From: Pseudanabaenaceae cyanobacterium SKYG29 | Lineage (GTDB): Bacteria; Cyanobacteriota; Cyanobacteriia; Pseudanabaenales; Pseudanabaenaceae | Reading direction: 5' to 3' | Assembly (NCBI GenBank): GCA_025055675.1 | Contig: JANWWT010000001.1 | Span: 921,226 to 985,225 of the forward strand | DNA length: 64,000 nt | Shown: positions 63,590 to 64,000 of the stretch, piece by piece | Layout: the number at the start of each line of letters is the position of its first letter | Position numbering within the stretch: position 1 is the first letter of the stretch | Position numbers and translations under genes: made by a program | The notes under the pieces: model-generated | The model's input: the letters and a program-made list of their open reading frames with translations, nothing else | The model's database searches: none | Told to the model about the DNA's origin: nothing

Positions 63590-64000
63590 TCAAACCCTCA
63601 TTGTCTTGAAAAAGTCAGCAAGGCTAGTAAACAGTTTTTTGACATCGATCGGGAAGAGGAATCGAGCAATGGCAAGGAGAATGCCACCCAAAACTGTAGC
63701 AAAGATACTTCTGGTGATGAATTCCTGATTGCTGATGCGTTTGTCAAAGCCGTCTAGCTTGCCTTCTACAGTTTTAATTTCTCCTTTGAGTTCATTAGTT
63801 ACTGCCTGTATCTCACCTTTGAGTTCGTTGCGTACTGCCTGTATCTCACCTTTAAGTTCAGTGCGTACTGCTTGTATCTCACCTTTGAGCTCAGTTCGTA
63901 CAGCATGTACTTCAGTACGAATAGTTTCCATCTGTGCTCGTATCTCCTTGATTTCTCCCCGCAGCTCGGCAAAGCCTACTTCCATCTTTTTGTTCACCTC
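63590..64000 (-). CDS. Small coiled-coil membrane protein, tandem copy 3 (four 11-residue repeats), 5' end outside window
   Basis: The frame is open through the last base of the window, so the start lies beyond it; about 136 residues are visible. After NKKMEVGFAELRGEIKEIRA comes a longer rod with an extra IRTEVHA segment and four repeats (VRTELKGEIQA twice, VRNELKGEIQA, VTNELKGEIKT). Then LDGFDKRISNQEFITRSIFA and the span follow. It has more substitutions than copies 1 and 2 (for example ALGRF to AIARF), so it is the most diverged. The GTG at 63997 is unlikely to be the true start because the conserved N-terminal block would be missing. Confidence 0.72.
   Translation of the reverse strand, partial: EVNKKMEVGFAELRGEIKEIRAQMETIRTEVHAVRTELKGEIQAVRTELKGEIQAVRNELKGEIQAVTNELKGEIKTVEGKLDGFDKRISNQEFITRSIFATVLGGILLAIARFLFPIDVKKLFTSLADFFKTMRV

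Larger units (their letters stand above)
62625..64000. repeat. Tandem gene triplication with unit of about 480-485 bases
   Basis: The three paralogous genes and their spacers form a direct repeat: stop-to-stop distances are 480 and 485 bases. Within the genes a nested 33-base repeat encodes the 11-residue units and varies in number (2, 3, 4). The array continues past the window end, so the total number of units is unknown. Confidence 0.8.

Noticed and set aside
63770..63910. Short regular direct repeats suggestive of a CRISPR array
   Set aside because: The 33-base period is in frame and encodes the 11-residue coiled-coil unit; there are no unique spacers.

Overview
The window is a 64 kb piece of a cyanobacterial chromosome. 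It carries genes for oxygenic photosynthesis: psaA and psaB (photosystem I core), psbM, chlH, ycf3, ycf20, ycf46, ycf54, and the cupA-cupS pair for inducible CO2 uptake. It also carries the photosynthesis-linked histidine kinase gene nblS/hik33. The hexamer CGATCG, the core of the cyanobacterial HIP1 element, is scattered throughout. I cannot name the genus from sequence alone. Coding density is very high: only one gap without a gene exceeds 300 bases (psaA-chlH, 54393-54719). I saw no rRNA, tRNA, CRISPR array or intact transposase. I assigned a function only where a family or motif was recognisable.

Layout. 1-2.6 kb: 3' end of a cupA operon (cupA partial, cupS) followed by a permease. 2.6-5.7 kb (minus): 3-methyladenine glycosylase, gnd, thioredoxin, AIM24-like protein. 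5.9-10 kb: PIN/TRAM protein and a membrane protein, convergent with an isolated pstS-pstC pair. 10-13 kb: double ComFB-domain protein and an ABC1/UbiB kinase. 12.8-14.6 kb: cobalamin genes cbiD-cbiF. 14.6-21.5 kb: short housekeeping and conserved cyanobacterial genes (FHA-adenylate cyclase, LpxB-related, bioD, DUF1830, KDPG aldolase). 21.5-23.2 kb: decayed EcoRV-type restriction-modification locus. 23.3-26.3 kb: murG, HEAT-repeat protein, CobW GTPase, psbM. 26.4-31 kb: two-component operon with one frameshifted receiver gene. 31-34.5 kb: operon of a 2Fe-2S protein, two V4R proteins and a phycobiliprotein-like protein, reminiscent of the Synechocystis slr0144-slr0152 photosystem II cluster. 34.5-45.5 kb: beta-helix/SPOR protein, thiE, ycf20, ycf46, ycf3, coiled-coil DUF3084 protein, DUF697 GTPase, ExbB/TolQ-like channel, parvulin, and a cyclophilin-RTX fusion. 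45.6-48.6 kb: overlapping hypothetical-ycf54-nblS. 48.6-54.4 kb: psaA-psaB with an unknown gene and a decayed second copy of the psaB tail downstream. 54.7-58.7 kb: chlH. 58.7-62.6 kb: Wsp-like chemosensory genes. 62.6-64 kb: three tandem copies of a small coiled-coil membrane protein gene, the last cut by the window end.

Most notable: (1) a Wsp-like system whose WspR-type receiver carries a PP2C/SpoIIE phosphatase instead of a GGDEF domain, next to a CheB whose expected phospho-aspartate is Asn; (2) the tandem paralogues, which differ by 2, 3 and 4 copies of an 11-residue repeat; (3) a decayed duplicate of the psaB 3' end into which an unknown gene runs; (4) an EcoRV-like restriction-modification pair in which both genes are broken; (5) a cyclophilin fused to RTX repeats beside a parvulin gene.
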